This document shows, in pieces, positions 14,192 through 20,393 of a DNA stretch of 25,158 bases. The position numbers and the translations under genes were made by a program. Source of the stretch: an uncultured Oscillibacter sp. (lineage in GTDB: Bacteria > Bacillota > Clostridia > Oscillospirales > Oscillospiraceae). Where the stretch lies: positions 1-25,158 of the forward strand of contig CAJTJA010000034.1 in assembly GCA_910576845.1 (NCBI GenBank), given 5' to 3'. Position 1 is the first letter of the stretch, and each line of letters starts with the position of its first letter. The notes below the pieces were generated by a model. The model searched no databases, was not told where the DNA came from, and saw only the letters and a list, made by a program, of their open reading frames with translations.

Positions 14192-14268
14192 GTCTCAGCC
14201 CTCCGGCGGCCGCAGGAACCGGGATGCCGCACCCGGAATGACGGCAGGCGCAGCGGTTTCATTGCCAT
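14188..14268 (-). CDS. 26-aa leader ORF or gene remnant
   Basis: ATG at 14268 with a strong GGAGGTGA 6 nt upstream, ending in a TGA that overlaps the ATG of the connector-like gene. The peptide (MAMKPLRLPSFRVRHPGSCG...) is basic with no recognisable domain. It may be the fused ends of a capsid-region gene left by a deletion, now serving to couple translation of the first neck gene. Confidence 0.5.
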   Translation of the reverse strand: MAMKPLRLPSFRVRHPGSCGRRRAET

Positions 14269-14289
14269 GGGCTATCACCTCCATGAAGC

Positions 14290-14345
14290 AAAATAAAAAA
14301 CCAAGGCCAATGACGACACATCGCTGTGTCAATCACTGGCCTTGG
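14290..14345 (-). terminator. Strong bifurcated terminator before the tail operon
   Basis: Read on the minus strand: outer stem CCAAGGCCA / TGGCCTTGG, inner stem GACACA / TGTGTC with loop gcga, then TTTTTTATTTTG. The stop codon of the zinc-ribbon gene lies in the internal loop. It separates the early region from the tail genes, so the tail operon needs a promoter or antitermination that I could not identify. Confidence 0.85.
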
Positions 14346-14509
14346 CTTTCAAAGCACGCGCCCTTGTGAATGTCGATCAAGATTTCTTTTTTGCACACCC
14401 GGCAGTAAGCGGTCACACGCTCGCCTTCGGCGTCCGGCCGGACTTTCATCATCCGCCCGTTTTTCCGGCAGAAAGGACAAGACAACCATCCGTTCCTCAC
14501 TGTTAGCAT
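14333..14509 (-). CDS. Small zinc-ribbon protein (cysteine-rich KTR / Com-like)
   Basis: 58 aa from the ATG at 14509; the ribosome binding site is weak. Two CxxC pairs (CPFC at residues 11-14 and CRVC at about 38-41) separated by KVRPDAEGERVTAYC form a zinc ribbon like that of the small cysteine-rich proteins common in Firmicute prophages. The frame is open for 22 further codons upstream but without a start signal. In intact relatives such genes often sit just before the late (terminase) operon; here a terminator and then neck genes follow. Probably a nucleic-acid-binding regulator; the exact role is unknown. Confidence 0.65.
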   Translation of the reverse strand: MLTVRNGWLSCPFCRKNGRMMKVRPDAEGERVTAYCRVCKKEILIDIHKGACFESQGQ

Positions 14510-14585
14510 CTTACCATATTTTCCATGCGTTTGCAATACCCCACACGCTCCTTTTTTAGTTAATACGGTTATCAAGCCTGAAAAT

Positions 14586-15137
14586 TTAATAAAAAGCGAT
14601 TTCTTCCGCCGCCGTCTGTGCTTTGTCCTGTCCCCACAGCCGCCGGATCAGGTCATAGTCCTCGCCGGAAGAAATTCCACTCTGCTCCGTCCCCGCCTTC
14701 GGCGAGGACTCCGCCCGCTCCATTCCTTCCTCCTCTTCCCACCGCGACCGCTGTGCTGGGTCGCGGCAGGAACCCTCGTCATGCCGGTGCTTGTGCTCCG
14801 TATTGTAGATGTACCGGAATTCTTGGCCTTGGGCCTCCCCAGCTTTTCGCAGCCTCTTTACAAATGCGCTGACCTTCTTCTTCGCTTCCTGGCGGTTCTC
14901 CGGCAGATGCGCGTTGTCATAAGTGAGGGTGGCGTAGATGTCCTTCTTTCCGAAGTTGGCGGCAATCAGCAGCTCCAGCTTCTGATAGGCGTATTTGAGG
15001 TTCATCATCTGCTGAGCCTGGAAACTGAGGGCCTTCTTGCCCTGCCGGACGGTCCGGCTGTCACGGGGACGCGGGGCGGGGTAGACAGCCTCCACCACCA
15101 GGGGACCAGCGACAATGATGCGTTTGAATTTGGACAT
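14586..15137 (-). CDS. Replication-associated protein (rolling-circle Rep-like), with inserted repeat
   Basis: 183 aa, ATG start with GAAGG about 10 nt upstream. Residues 60-110 (KKDIYATLTYDNAHLPENRQ, EAKKKVSAFVKRLRKA) resemble the motif-I region of rolling-circle/replication-associated proteins of phages and microviruses, with YIYNTEHKHRHDEG near the place of the metal-binding His motif. Residues about 122-160 (Glu/Arg/Ser-rich) are encoded by hairpin repeat copy 3, inserted in frame; after it the original-looking sequence resumes (GEDYDLIRRLWGQ). The usual His-hydrophobic-His stretch is missing, so activity is doubtful. Confidence 0.5.
   Translation of the reverse strand: MSKFKRIIVAGPLVVEAVYPAPRPRDSRTVRQGKKALSFQAQQMMNLKYAYQKLELLIAANFGKKDIYATLTYDNAHLPENRQEAKKKVSAFVKRLRKAGEAQGQEFRYIYNTEHKHRHDEGSCRDPAQRSRWEEEEGMERAESSPKAGTEQSGISSGEDYDLIRRLWGQDKAQTAAEEIAFY
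14665..14777. repeat. Dispersed hairpin repeat, copy 3 (type B loop), inside a gene
   Basis: Outer segment GGAAGAAATTCC...CTCTGCTCC, then CATTCCTTCCTCCTCTTCCC, stem CCGCGACC / GGTCGCGG with loop GCTGTGCTG, then CAGGAACCC. It lies within the Rep-like reading frame without breaking it. The outer segment matches copy 4 at 18988-19010 almost base for base. Confidence 0.8.
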
Positions 15138-15219
15138 GACGGGCTGCCTTCTTTGCAGATGCAGGCCGTCGCCCTATAGGCCGTCGTCCTCAAAAACTTT
15201 AAATAATTCTGAAAAACTG

Positions 15220-15248
15220 TTGATATCTACACCATTGCGTGTTATTCT
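15220..15248 (+). promoter_or_regulatory. Promoter of the small membrane-peptide gene
   Basis: TTGATA (15220-15225), 17-bp spacer, TATTCT (15243-15248). It is followed by AAGGGAGG and an ATG at 15272, giving a very short leader. Confidence 0.65.
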
Positions 15249-15271
15249 GCTGTCAGAAGGGAGGCGAACAG

Positions 15272-15387
15272 ATGGGGAAAAACAAAAGAAGCCCCTGAGT
15301 AAGCTGGAAGTTACAAAGACGGTTGTCGAGATACTAGCCTGCATCGCAAACATCGTCTTCGTAATTCACACGATACTCAAGGGCTGA
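15272..15387 (+). pseudogene. Small membrane peptide gene with one-base frameshift (type I toxin-like)
   Basis: ATG with AAGGGAGG 7 nt upstream. Read directly it stops after 8 codons (MGKNKRSP). With one more A in the five-A run at 15278-15282, or a -1 slip at G AAA AAC, it gives a 38-aa peptide: basic N-terminus (KKQKKPLSKLEV), a single membrane helix (VVEILACIANIVFVIHTIL) and a final KG. This is the size and shape of type I toxin or holin-like peptides. A leftward promoter at 15425-15454 points an antisense RNA at its 3' end. Confidence 0.55.
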
Positions 15388-15392
15388 GAACC

Positions 15393-15412
15393 GGGGGAGG
15401 GAAACCTCCCCC
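15393..15412. terminator. Strong hairpin without U-tract between membrane peptide and antisense promoter
   Basis: GGGGGAGG-GAAA-CCTCCCCC just after the stop of the small peptide. Neither strand has a U-tract, so it may be a stabilising 5' hairpin of the antisense RNA or a 3' end of the peptide mRNA. Confidence 0.5.
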
Positions 15413-15424
15413 AACCTCAAAATC

Positions 15425-15454
15425 AGTATACCCCATCTGTACCGAGATGCGCAA
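15425..15454 (-). promoter_or_regulatory. Leftward promoter, antisense to the small membrane-peptide gene
   Basis: On the minus strand TTGCGC (15454-15449), 18-bp spacer, TATACT (15430-15425). No reading frame follows; the transcript would start near 15418 and run into the peptide gene. The rest of 15455-15590 shows no gene. Confidence 0.5.
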
Positions 15455-15603
15455 CAGATTTTTCAAAAATTCCGCGCTTTATTTCTTGTTCTTTGCAAAT
15501 TCTGTTTATGCCTGCCTGAATCACCAATTTAATTGGCTGTTTTGGACGGCGGCGGTTTTGACAGCAGTTTGTTTTGCCTGGGACGTCATGGAGGTGATTC
15601 AAT

Positions 15604-15831
15604 ATGGCCGCAAGTGACTTTCTTTCCATCTCCGAATGGTGCACCCTCCACGGGAAAGACCCGGGCAACGTCCGCAAGCTCATCCAGCAGGGCCGCATTC
15701 CGGCGGAGAAGATCGGGAAGCAATGGGTCATCCCGGCGGACGCCCAGCCCCCCGCTGACAAGCGGGTCAAGTCCGGGAATTACCGAAACTGGCGAAAGAA
15801 AAAGGAAGATTCTGCGGAGCCGGAGGCGTAA
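15604..15831 (+). CDS. HTH DNA-binding protein (excisionase/MerR-like)
   Basis: 75 aa, ATG with GGAGGTGATT upstream. DFLSISEWCTLHGKDPGNVR, KLIQQGRIPAEKIGKQWVIP is a textbook winged-helix HTH_17/excisionase-type domain (residues 4-48), followed by a basic tail (RNWRKKKED). It is the first of three rightward genes embedded in the leftward replication region. It could be the excisionase of the element, although it is about 8 kb from the integrase, or a regulator. A terminator overlaps its stop codon. Confidence 0.8.
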   Translation: MAASDFLSISEWCTLHGKDPGNVRKLIQQGRIPAEKIGKQWVIPADAQPPADKRVKSGNYRNWRKKKEDSAEPEA

Positions 15832-15844
15832 CGCCTCCGGTTTT
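15820..15844 (+). terminator. Terminator overlapping the HTH gene stop
   Basis: CCGGAGGCG-TAA-CGCCTCCGG followed by TTTT; the stop codon is the loop. Confidence 0.85.
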
Positions 15845-16019
15845 CACGCCGGTCTCCTGTCCTCCAGGCCGCAGCGGGCCGGTTCGTTCCGGCAAGCTGC
15901 CAGGCAGAGGGACCGCCGTTCAATGGCTTATTTCGCCCCCTTTGCCGCATGTTTATTGTCAGTCTTTTCATCGTCTATTTCTCCCGAACTCCGGGCAAAC
16001 TGAGCCGGAGGTGATTTTT

Positions 16020-16184
16020 ATGAACGATATGCCCGTTGGGTTGATGATGACGCTGGCCGAACAGGAACAGGCCATGCGCCGCTTCGCCGCGCTGTCCGCT
16101 GAGGAACGTGACCGGGTAGTGGACCAGGCCAGGCAGGCCGCCTCCCGAAAGGAGATGCAGTCCATCGTCCAAAGCCTCGTCTGA
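16020..16184 (+). CDS. Small helical phage protein, unknown function
   Basis: 54 aa from the ATG at 16020 with GGAGGTGA 6 nt upstream. The sequence (MNDMPVGLMMTLAEQEQAMR, RFAALSAEERDRVV..., REMQSIV-like end) is a compact helical protein of a kind often seen in Firmicute prophages near Xis-like or integrase genes. No catalytic motif. It forms a two-gene unit with the next ORF (14 nt apart). Confidence 0.75.
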   Translation: MNDMPVGLMMTLAEQEQAMRRFAALSAEERDRVVDQARQAASRKEMQSIVQSLV

Positions 16185-16198
16185 AGGAGGTGAACGCT

Positions 16199-16396
16199 AT
16201 GGCAAAGAAAGGCATGGCCCGTCCGGATTGGACGCATCCCCAGCCCCGGAACGACGTTCCGCCGGTGCCCGAGCTCCAGGGCAAGGCGAAGCATACCAAA
16301 GCTAAGGCAAACCCCATCATCGCCGGGACTTCCGGCCCGGAGCTGAAGGTATACCACAGCCGGCCCCACGCCGTGAGCACAGAGAATCAGGATTGA
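16199..16396 (+). CDS. Small basic phage protein, unknown function
   Basis: 65 aa from the ATG at 16199 (GGAGGTGA upstream). Rich in Pro, Lys and His (MAKKGMARPDWTHPQPRNDV, VPELQGKAKHTKAKANPI), probably largely unstructured. It follows the helical gene in the same transcript. A GC-rich hairpin (GCCGCCCC / GGGGCGGC) lies just after the stop and may end the transcript, though the U-tract is poor. Confidence 0.7.
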   Translation: MAKKGMARPDWTHPQPRNDVPPVPELQGKAKHTKAKANPIIAGTSGPELKVYHSRPHAVSTENQD

Positions 16397-16420
16397 ACCG
16401 CCGCCCCGCTTCCGGGGCGG

Positions 16421-16692
16421 CTCCATACCGAAGGGAATCATGTCCAGATTTGGACCCGCCGGAGTTACGAAGCCGGGCCAATAGTCCGCGCCCTCCGTCA
16501 GCAGGGTCCAGGCGTTGCCGCAACTGCTGGTATCTATGACGCCGAAGTACTGGGGCAAGTTGCCCTGCTGCTCCGCGTCCATCAGCGCCGCCTGCTTGTC
16601 ATACTCAACCGAAAGGCACCGGGCCATAGTGGCCGCAGTGATGGTTTTCCCGTCTCTGCCTTTGTTGTTCATGATTGCGATGGTTTTTTCAT
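16421..16692 (-). pseudogene. ParA/Soj-family ATPase fragment
   Basis: About 90 codons of a ParA-type N-terminus: KTIAIMNNKGRDGKT (Walker A, but KGRDGKT instead of KGGVGKT), AATMARCLSVEYDKQAALMD, then a NAWTLLTEG segment. Sequence homology ends near 16421, where the rightward cassette begins, so the last two thirds are lost. The expected ATG at 16690-16692 (AAAAGGA 7 nt upstream) is out of frame by one base in a run of six A. The lost Walker A glycine, truncation and frameshift make it a relic of a plasmid/phage partition gene. Confidence 0.75.
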
Positions 16693-16734
16693 ACGCATAT
16701 CCTTTTAACTGCCGAGGGGCGGCGCATGTATCGC

Positions 16735-18054
16735 TCAAAACGGCATGTCTTCGTCATCTCCCGGCAGCTCGGAAATCTCCATCTGTCCTGGGTCCCACCG
16801 GCCACGGTTCCGGGCCTGGGCCTTCCGTCCCTCCGCCTGGAGGGCCTGGAGCACGGAGCGGCCATCTTTTTCCGCCATGACAGAAAAGGTCTGTTTCTCA
16901 CCGTCAAAGTACAGCGGCCAGTCTCCCTGCCGCCCTTCCTTGTTCTTTCCGATGGTCAGAATGCGGGAACTGTTTTTATCCAGTTTGCTCTTGGGCCCAG
17001 GCCGGTACAGCAGGAAAATGAGGTCCGCATCCTGTTCAAGCTGGCTGGTTTCCTTCAGGTCGTGCATCGTAGGCGCTCTCCAGCTTGCCTGGTCCATCCG
17101 GTGAAGCTGGGCCAGCTCCACCACAAGCGTCCCGCTTTTCTGTGCAAAAGCATGCAAATCCCTGGAAATAGACGCTATCTGTTCGTGACGGGGCGTCCGG
17201 GTGTCCGTCTCCGGGACAATCAGCTGCACGTAATCCACGAAAATCACCTGGAACCCATAGGCCTGGCTGACCGCCCGGATATCCGCGACTCTCTTTTCCG
17301 GAAAACGGATCACCGTGAAATCCCGCTTGGCAAGCTCAGCCGCCTGTCTTGCCAGCACCGTCCACCGCTCCTCGCCAATTGTTTTTTTCTTGATGTCGGG
17401 GAGGCGGAGCTGGGCGGAGTATGCCATCAAACGATCCCGTATCTTCTCCCGGTCTGTCTCCAGCGAAAAGAACCCAACTTTGTATTTTTTCGCCATATTC
17501 CAGGCCATCTGGAGCGCGAGGCATGTTTTGCCGTCGCTGGCGCAGCCGCCCAGGACTACCACGTCACCCTTTGTGATGTAGGTCCCCTTGTCTACCGCCG
17601 CCAGGCCGAAGGTAATAAACTCCTGTTTCGGCGCGTCCGGCTCCTGGCTCTTGAAAAAGCTCTCCAGCAGCTCCGGCATGGTCCAGGCCTCCAGCTTCTG
17701 CCCGTCGGCCAGCAGTTGCTGGAGCTGAGCAGCGGCGGGCCGGCATTCGTCCAGGGTCGCTGCCAGGGACAACCGTTCCGCCAAATCCCTGCACCGCTGG
17801 ACAACAGCCTGTTCGTGCATCATCCTGGCGTAGAAGTCCCAGTTAACGGAGGTGGGGGTAATCTCCATGAGCTGGACCAGGTAGTCGGTATACTGCTCTC
17901 CAATCCGGTCCCGGATTGCTATAGCGTCCACAGGGTCTCCGGAGCGGAAAAGGGTCCGGGCCGCGTTAAAGACCAAGAGGTTCGTGGGATGGAGAAAATC
18001 CTGCTCCTGTACTTCCGCCAGAAGCTCCCTGATAATCGACGGGTCGATCAGCAA
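16735..18054 (-). CDS. dnaB: DnaB-like replicative helicase, N-terminus frameshifted
   Basis: 439 codons from a TTG. DnaB-type helicase: N-terminal helical domain (LIDPSIIRELLAEVQEQDFL), Walker A GGCASDGKT, VGFFSLETDREKIRDRL (H1a-like), Walker B VIFVDYVQLI, and SQLEQDADLIFLLYRP near the C-terminus. The true start is probably ATG 18115, giving MALGDKREHQLDAERAVLGS, but an extra C (GGG at 18055-18057 on the + strand) puts those 20 codons out of frame with the rest. Either the helicase has lost its first 20 residues or one base is wrong. Follows the initiator gene; probably the origin-loading helicase of the prophage. Confidence 0.9.
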   Translation of the reverse strand: MLIDPSIIRELLAEVQEQDFLHPTNLLVFNAARTLFRSGDPVDAIAIRDRIGEQYTDYLVQLMEITPTSVNWDFYARMMHEQAVVQRCRDLAERLSLAATLDECRPAAAQLQQLLADGQKLEAWTMPELLESFFKSQEPDAPKQEFITFGLAAVDKGTYITKGDVVVLGGCASDGKTCLALQMAWNMAKKYKVGFFSLETDREKIRDRLMAYSAQLRLPDIKKKTIGEERWTVLARQAAELAKRDFTVIRFPEKRVADIRAVSQAYGFQVIFVDYVQLIVPETDTRTPRHEQIASISRDLHAFAQKSGTLVVELAQLHRMDQASWRAPTMHDLKETSQLEQDADLIFLLYRPGPKSKLDKNSSRILTIGKNKEGRQGDWPLYFDGEKQTFSVMAEKDGRSVLQALQAEGRKAQARNRGRWDPGQMEISELPGDDEDMPF

Positions 18055-18105
18055 GGGAGCCGAGCACGGCCCGTTCTGCGTCCAGTTGATGCTCCCGTTT
18101 GTCTC

Positions 18106-18462
18106 CTAGCGCCATCCGAATCGTTCTCCTTCCTCGCCCTCCGGGGTGGAATCGGGCTTGTCCTCCTCGTCCTCCCAGCGGCGGCCGTTCAGCCATGTGG
18201 CGGGATAGGGAATGAATTGGCCGCCCTCCTTCCGCCACTCCCTGGAGCGTTTCTGCCGCTCCAGCGCTTCCGCCATTACCCGGCATAGAGCCACATCCGG
18301 GCGGAGCTTCTCCCAGGCCCGCCGCGCCGACTCCTTACCCTTTTTCTTGGGGTAGGCGTTCCAAAAGCGGTCAAAGAGCACGTCCGTCCCCTGGGGGACT
18401 ACAGGGGGTATCGTCTTACTTGTATTATTCTTACTATTTAAAAGGGGTGCAGTTTTTTTCAC
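18106..18462 (-). CDS. Replication initiator, C-terminal half (split gene)
   Basis: 118 codons open, with the conserved C-terminal block of phage initiators (FDRFWNAYPKKKGKESARRA, WEKLRPD, QFIPYPATWLNGRRWEDE). This block usually follows an HTH domain in a single protein and recruits the helicase. Here it is in a different frame from the N-terminal half at 18459-18869; the frames meet at a run of nine G (18462-18470 on the + strand). One extra G would fuse them. The GTG at the junction has no clean independent ribosome binding site. Its end overlaps the start of dnaB. Confidence 0.75.
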   Translation of the reverse strand: MKKTAPLLNSKNNTSKTIPPVVPQGTDVLFDRFWNAYPKKKGKESARRAWEKLRPDVALCRVMAEALERQKRSREWRKEGGQFIPYPATWLNGRRWEDEEDKPDSTPEGEEGERFGWR

Positions 18463-18869
18463 CCCCCCCCGGTGCAGAAATTTTCAGGGGTGCAATTTTC
18501 TTTACCCCCCTGGGGTGGGGGCATGTCCGCCAATCTACGGCCCACAAAAATGCGCCGCCGGACCACGGGCAGCTCCCCGCCGGAGCGGGGGACCGGGCCG
18601 GCGTCCATGTGGATGTGTCCCCTGTCCCGCAGCTCCGCCAGGATGCTCTGGAGCGTCCGCTCGCTGATAACGGCGGTCTCGCCGGTCTTCGGGTCTTCGT
18701 GGGCCAGAATGTCCAGAAGCGCCTTGTTGTTGGCGTAGCAAAACCCGGTGCTGGAGGCCAGCTGGACAATCCTGCCGTAGATCAGCTTGGACCGTTCCCG
18801 CAGGTGCACGTCCTCCGCCACGGAGGCCGGAATCACAAGACACATCCCGCCTTGGGTGATATCCTCCAC
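18459..18869 (-). CDS. Replication initiator, N-terminal HTH half (split gene)
   Basis: 136 codons, GTG start with AGGAG about 10 nt upstream. Contains a winged HTH (residues 25-75: RSKLIYGRIVQLASSTGFCY, ANNKALLDILAHEDPKTGET, SERTLQSILAELRDRGHI) as in phage DnaD-like/RepO-type initiators. After RRRIFVGRRLADMPPPQGG come low-complexity KENCTP repeats, then the reading frame ends at the poly-G run. See the companion half for the junction. Confidence 0.75.
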   Translation of the reverse strand: MEDITQGGMCLVIPASVAEDVHLRERSKLIYGRIVQLASSTGFCYANNKALLDILAHEDPKTGETAVISERTLQSILAELRDRGHIHMDAGPVPRSGGELPVVRRRIFVGRRLADMPPPQGGKENCTPENFCTGGG

Positions 18870-18875
18870 GGCATC

Positions 18876-18965
18876 TCAGCTCCTCTCTATCCAGTCAATC
18901 AGGCGGGTGAACTGACTGACCAGTCCCGCTGCCCCGATATAGGTCAATAGCATGGCCCAGGACAT
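18876..18965 (-). CDS. 29-aa single-helix membrane peptide
   Basis: ATG at 18965 with GGGGAGG 7 nt upstream; MSWAMLLTYIGAAGLVSQFT, then RLIDWIERS. One membrane helix followed by an amphipathic end. Its stop lies 6 nt before the initiator GTG, with that gene's ribosome binding site inside its last codons. Too short for a family assignment; leader peptide or small membrane protein. Confidence 0.6.
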   Translation of the reverse strand: MSWAMLLTYIGAAGLVSQFTRLIDWIERS

Positions 18966-18985
18966 GGGGAAACCTCCCCTCCGTC

Positions 18986-19057
18986 CTCGTCGGAAGAAAT
19001 TCCGCTCTGCTCCCTTCCTTCCTCCTCTTCCTACGCGGCAAGCCGCGCGGGGACCCC
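18986..19057. repeat. Dispersed hairpin repeat, copy 4 (type A loop)
   Basis: GGAAGAAATTCC, CTCTGCTCCC, TTCCTTCCTCCTCTTCC, stem CGCGGC-AA-GCCGCG, CGGGGACCCC. Shares its outer segment with copy 3 and its loop type with copy 2. Confidence 0.8.
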
Positions 19058-19067
19058 AAATATGAGC

Positions 19068-19095
19068 TTGCATTCTGCCGGGAATTTGATATAAT
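19068..19095 (+). promoter_or_regulatory. Rightward promoter of a candidate small RNA
   Basis: TTGCAT (19068-19073), 16-bp spacer, perfect TATAAT (19090-19095). No ribosome binding site follows. Confidence 0.7.
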
Positions 19096-19101
19096 AAGCT
19101 C

Positions 19102-19181
19102 GTTAATGGTTCTTAATGGTTCTCGGCGCAAGCCCTGGATACGACTGCTCGAAGGTGCCAGCCTTCGGGCGGTCTTTTTTT
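19102..19181 (+). ncRNA. Candidate ~80-nt small RNA
   Basis: The predicted transcript begins in two tandem copies of TTAATGGTTC (19103-19122) and ends at a strong terminator: stem GACTGCTCGAAGG / CCTTCGGGCGGTC (19143-19174, one T-G pair) and seven T. No plausible coding region. It converges on the regulator gene at 19186, whose stop codon lies 5 nt beyond, so an antisense role against the 3' end of that mRNA is possible. Confidence 0.6.
19143..19181 (+). terminator. Terminator of the candidate small RNA
   Basis: 13-bp stem with six-base loop TGCCAG and TTTTTTT. Confidence 0.85.
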
Positions 19182-19185
19182 GCGC

Positions 19186-19452
19186 TCACAGCCCTACCCC
19201 CAGCATCCGTGCGGCCTCCTCCGACGGGATACTCAGGACAGACACCAGCTTGCAAATGTCCTTCTGTGTCCAGCTGCCGGTCTTGAGCTTTGCGCTCAAT
19301 GTGGTGTTTGCTATGCCGATCATACCGGCCAAGTCAATCAGGAAAGGGATATCCTGCCGCACCATTACCAGTCGGACAATCTTACTTGTTTCCGCCGCAA
19401 TGGCCGCCAAGCGCTCCTCCTCTGAGAGCTTTTGCCTTTTTACTCTTGGCAT
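19186..19452 (-). CDS. HTH regulator (Cro/XRE-like)
   Basis: 88 aa, ATG with GAAGGAGG 5 nt upstream. Basic start (MPRVKRQKLSEEERL), then an HTH-like core: LIDLAGMIGIANTTLSAKLK, WTQKDICKLVSVLSIPSEEA. This is the size and pattern of small prophage regulators that read like the HTH of XRE proteins with a leading arm. It is the second gene of a leftward three-gene early operon. Confidence 0.7.
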   Translation of the reverse strand: MPRVKRQKLSEEERLAAIAAETSKIVRLVMVRQDIPFLIDLAGMIGIANTTLSAKLKTGSWTQKDICKLVSVLSIPSEEAARMLGVGL

Positions 19453-19467
19453 ATGTGCCTCCTTCTA

Positions 19468-19665
19468 TCAACGTGTTCCAAAGCAATACAGCAAAGTTTC
19501 GGCAGTCTTTGCCGATTTCAGCCGGGCCTGGGCCAGCTCCTGGGTCTCCGAGATATCCAGACGGGCCGGGACGCAAACGTCGGCCTCACAGTGGGCCTGA
19601 GCGTCCCACATGATCTCCTCGGCAGAGACCAGCAGATCGGAATCCATCTCGAACTTTGTGTTCAT
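19468..19665 (-). CDS. Small acidic protein, unknown function
   Basis: 65 aa, ATG with AGGGAGG 8 nt upstream. MNTKFEMDSDLLVSAEEIMW, then ARLDISETQELAQARLKSAK; acidic and helical with two Cys. No recognised family. The good ribosome binding site and tight packing (15 nt to each neighbour) between two regulators support a real gene. Confidence 0.65.
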   Translation of the reverse strand: MNTKFEMDSDLLVSAEEIMWDAQAHCEADVCVPARLDISETQELAQARLKSAKTAETLLYCFGTR

Positions 19666-19680
19666 GGCAGTTACCTCCCT

Positions 19681-19887
19681 TCACGCGCTGTCACGGCCAA
19701 AAAGTTCGTCGATGGTACAATCCAAGGCGACCGCCAAAGCAGGAAGCCGGGCCGCGGCTGGGAGGTCCTCGCCGTTCTCCCAGCGGGAGACCGTCGGGAT
19801 GGAAACGCCCATTTTCTTTGCCAGTTCCGTCTTGTTCATCCCGGTAGCTTCCCGGTATTTTTGAATTTTTAATACATGCAGTTTCAA
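19681..19887 (-). CDS. XRE-family HTH repressor/Cro
   Basis: 68 aa. TTG start at 19887, supported by GAGGTG 5 nt upstream; the later ATG would cut off the first helix. MNKTELAKKMGVSIPTVSRW, ENGEDLPAAARLPALAVALD is a classical HTH_3, ending in CTIDELFG. It is transcribed leftward from the 20394-20422 promoter and is divergent from the repressor at 20489, so it is probably the Cro-like partner. Confidence 0.85.
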   Translation of the reverse strand: MKLHVLKIQKYREATGMNKTELAKKMGVSIPTVSRWENGEDLPAAARLPALAVALDCTIDELFGRDSA

Positions 19888-20148
19888 TCCGACACCTCTT
19901 TCTTTTAACGTTCCGCGAAATTAGGACTTGCTAACGCTCCAGGCAAATGGTAAAATAATTTAACGCAAAAGGTTCGCCAGTCCTCTTCGCAGCGTAAAAG
20001 AACAGATAATAGAGACTGCGAACACCATGGATTCTTGATGCTGCCTATACTGTAATCAGCCATAGGATTCTCATTTTGCCGGGAACCTTGACATCCCGCA
20101 AATTTCAAAAAAGAAGGAATCCCGTCGGCTGAGTGATATGAATACGGA
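19888..20148. other. Gap without a confident gene
   Basis: 261 nt between the Cro-like gene and the 66-aa gene. A leftward frame with no start is open through most of it (containing ADYSIGSIKNPWCSQSLLSV), which looks protein-like but lacks a ribosome binding site or an intact upstream part. I see no clear hairpin or promoter. It may hold a decayed gene end or a repeat fragment. Confidence 0.4.
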
Positions 20149-20349
20149 CTAGCCACAGGTAGCATCTTCACCGCCGGCATCGGCGGGAAGGAAAAGAATC
20201 TCCCCGGCCTTAGTCCAATATTCCTTACGGATGCGGAAAGGGTTTGCTGGGGCTTCATACCCACCAAGGACGAGGTTTCCATCATTTCTATAACCCGCCC
20301 CGCACATGTCAGAATTGTCCATGCGGATAAACTCAGAAAGCTCATACAC
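20149..20349 (-). CDS. 66-aa early protein, unknown function
   Basis: GTG start at 20349 with GGAAG 7 nt upstream. MYELSEFIRMDNSDMCGAGY, RNDGNLVLGGYEAPANPFRI, then WTKAGEILFLPADAGGED. First gene after the leftward early promoter. No family recognised; no membrane helix or signal peptide. Confidence 0.6.
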   Translation of the reverse strand: MYELSEFIRMDNSDMCGAGYRNDGNLVLGGYEAPANPFRIRKEYWTKAGEILFLPADAGGEDATCG

Positions 20350-20393
20350 AAATTTACTTCCTTTCTGGGTTATACTGCTTACGGTATGAGTTA

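Noticed and set aside
15968..16420. Leftward ORF continuing the ParA frame
   Set aside because: Beyond about 16421 the translation loses all ParA similarity and is antisense to two small genes with strong ribosome binding sites.
16675..18288. Rightward ORF of 537 codons
   Set aside because: Antisense shadow of the DnaB-like helicase gene, whose Walker motifs are clear on the other strand.
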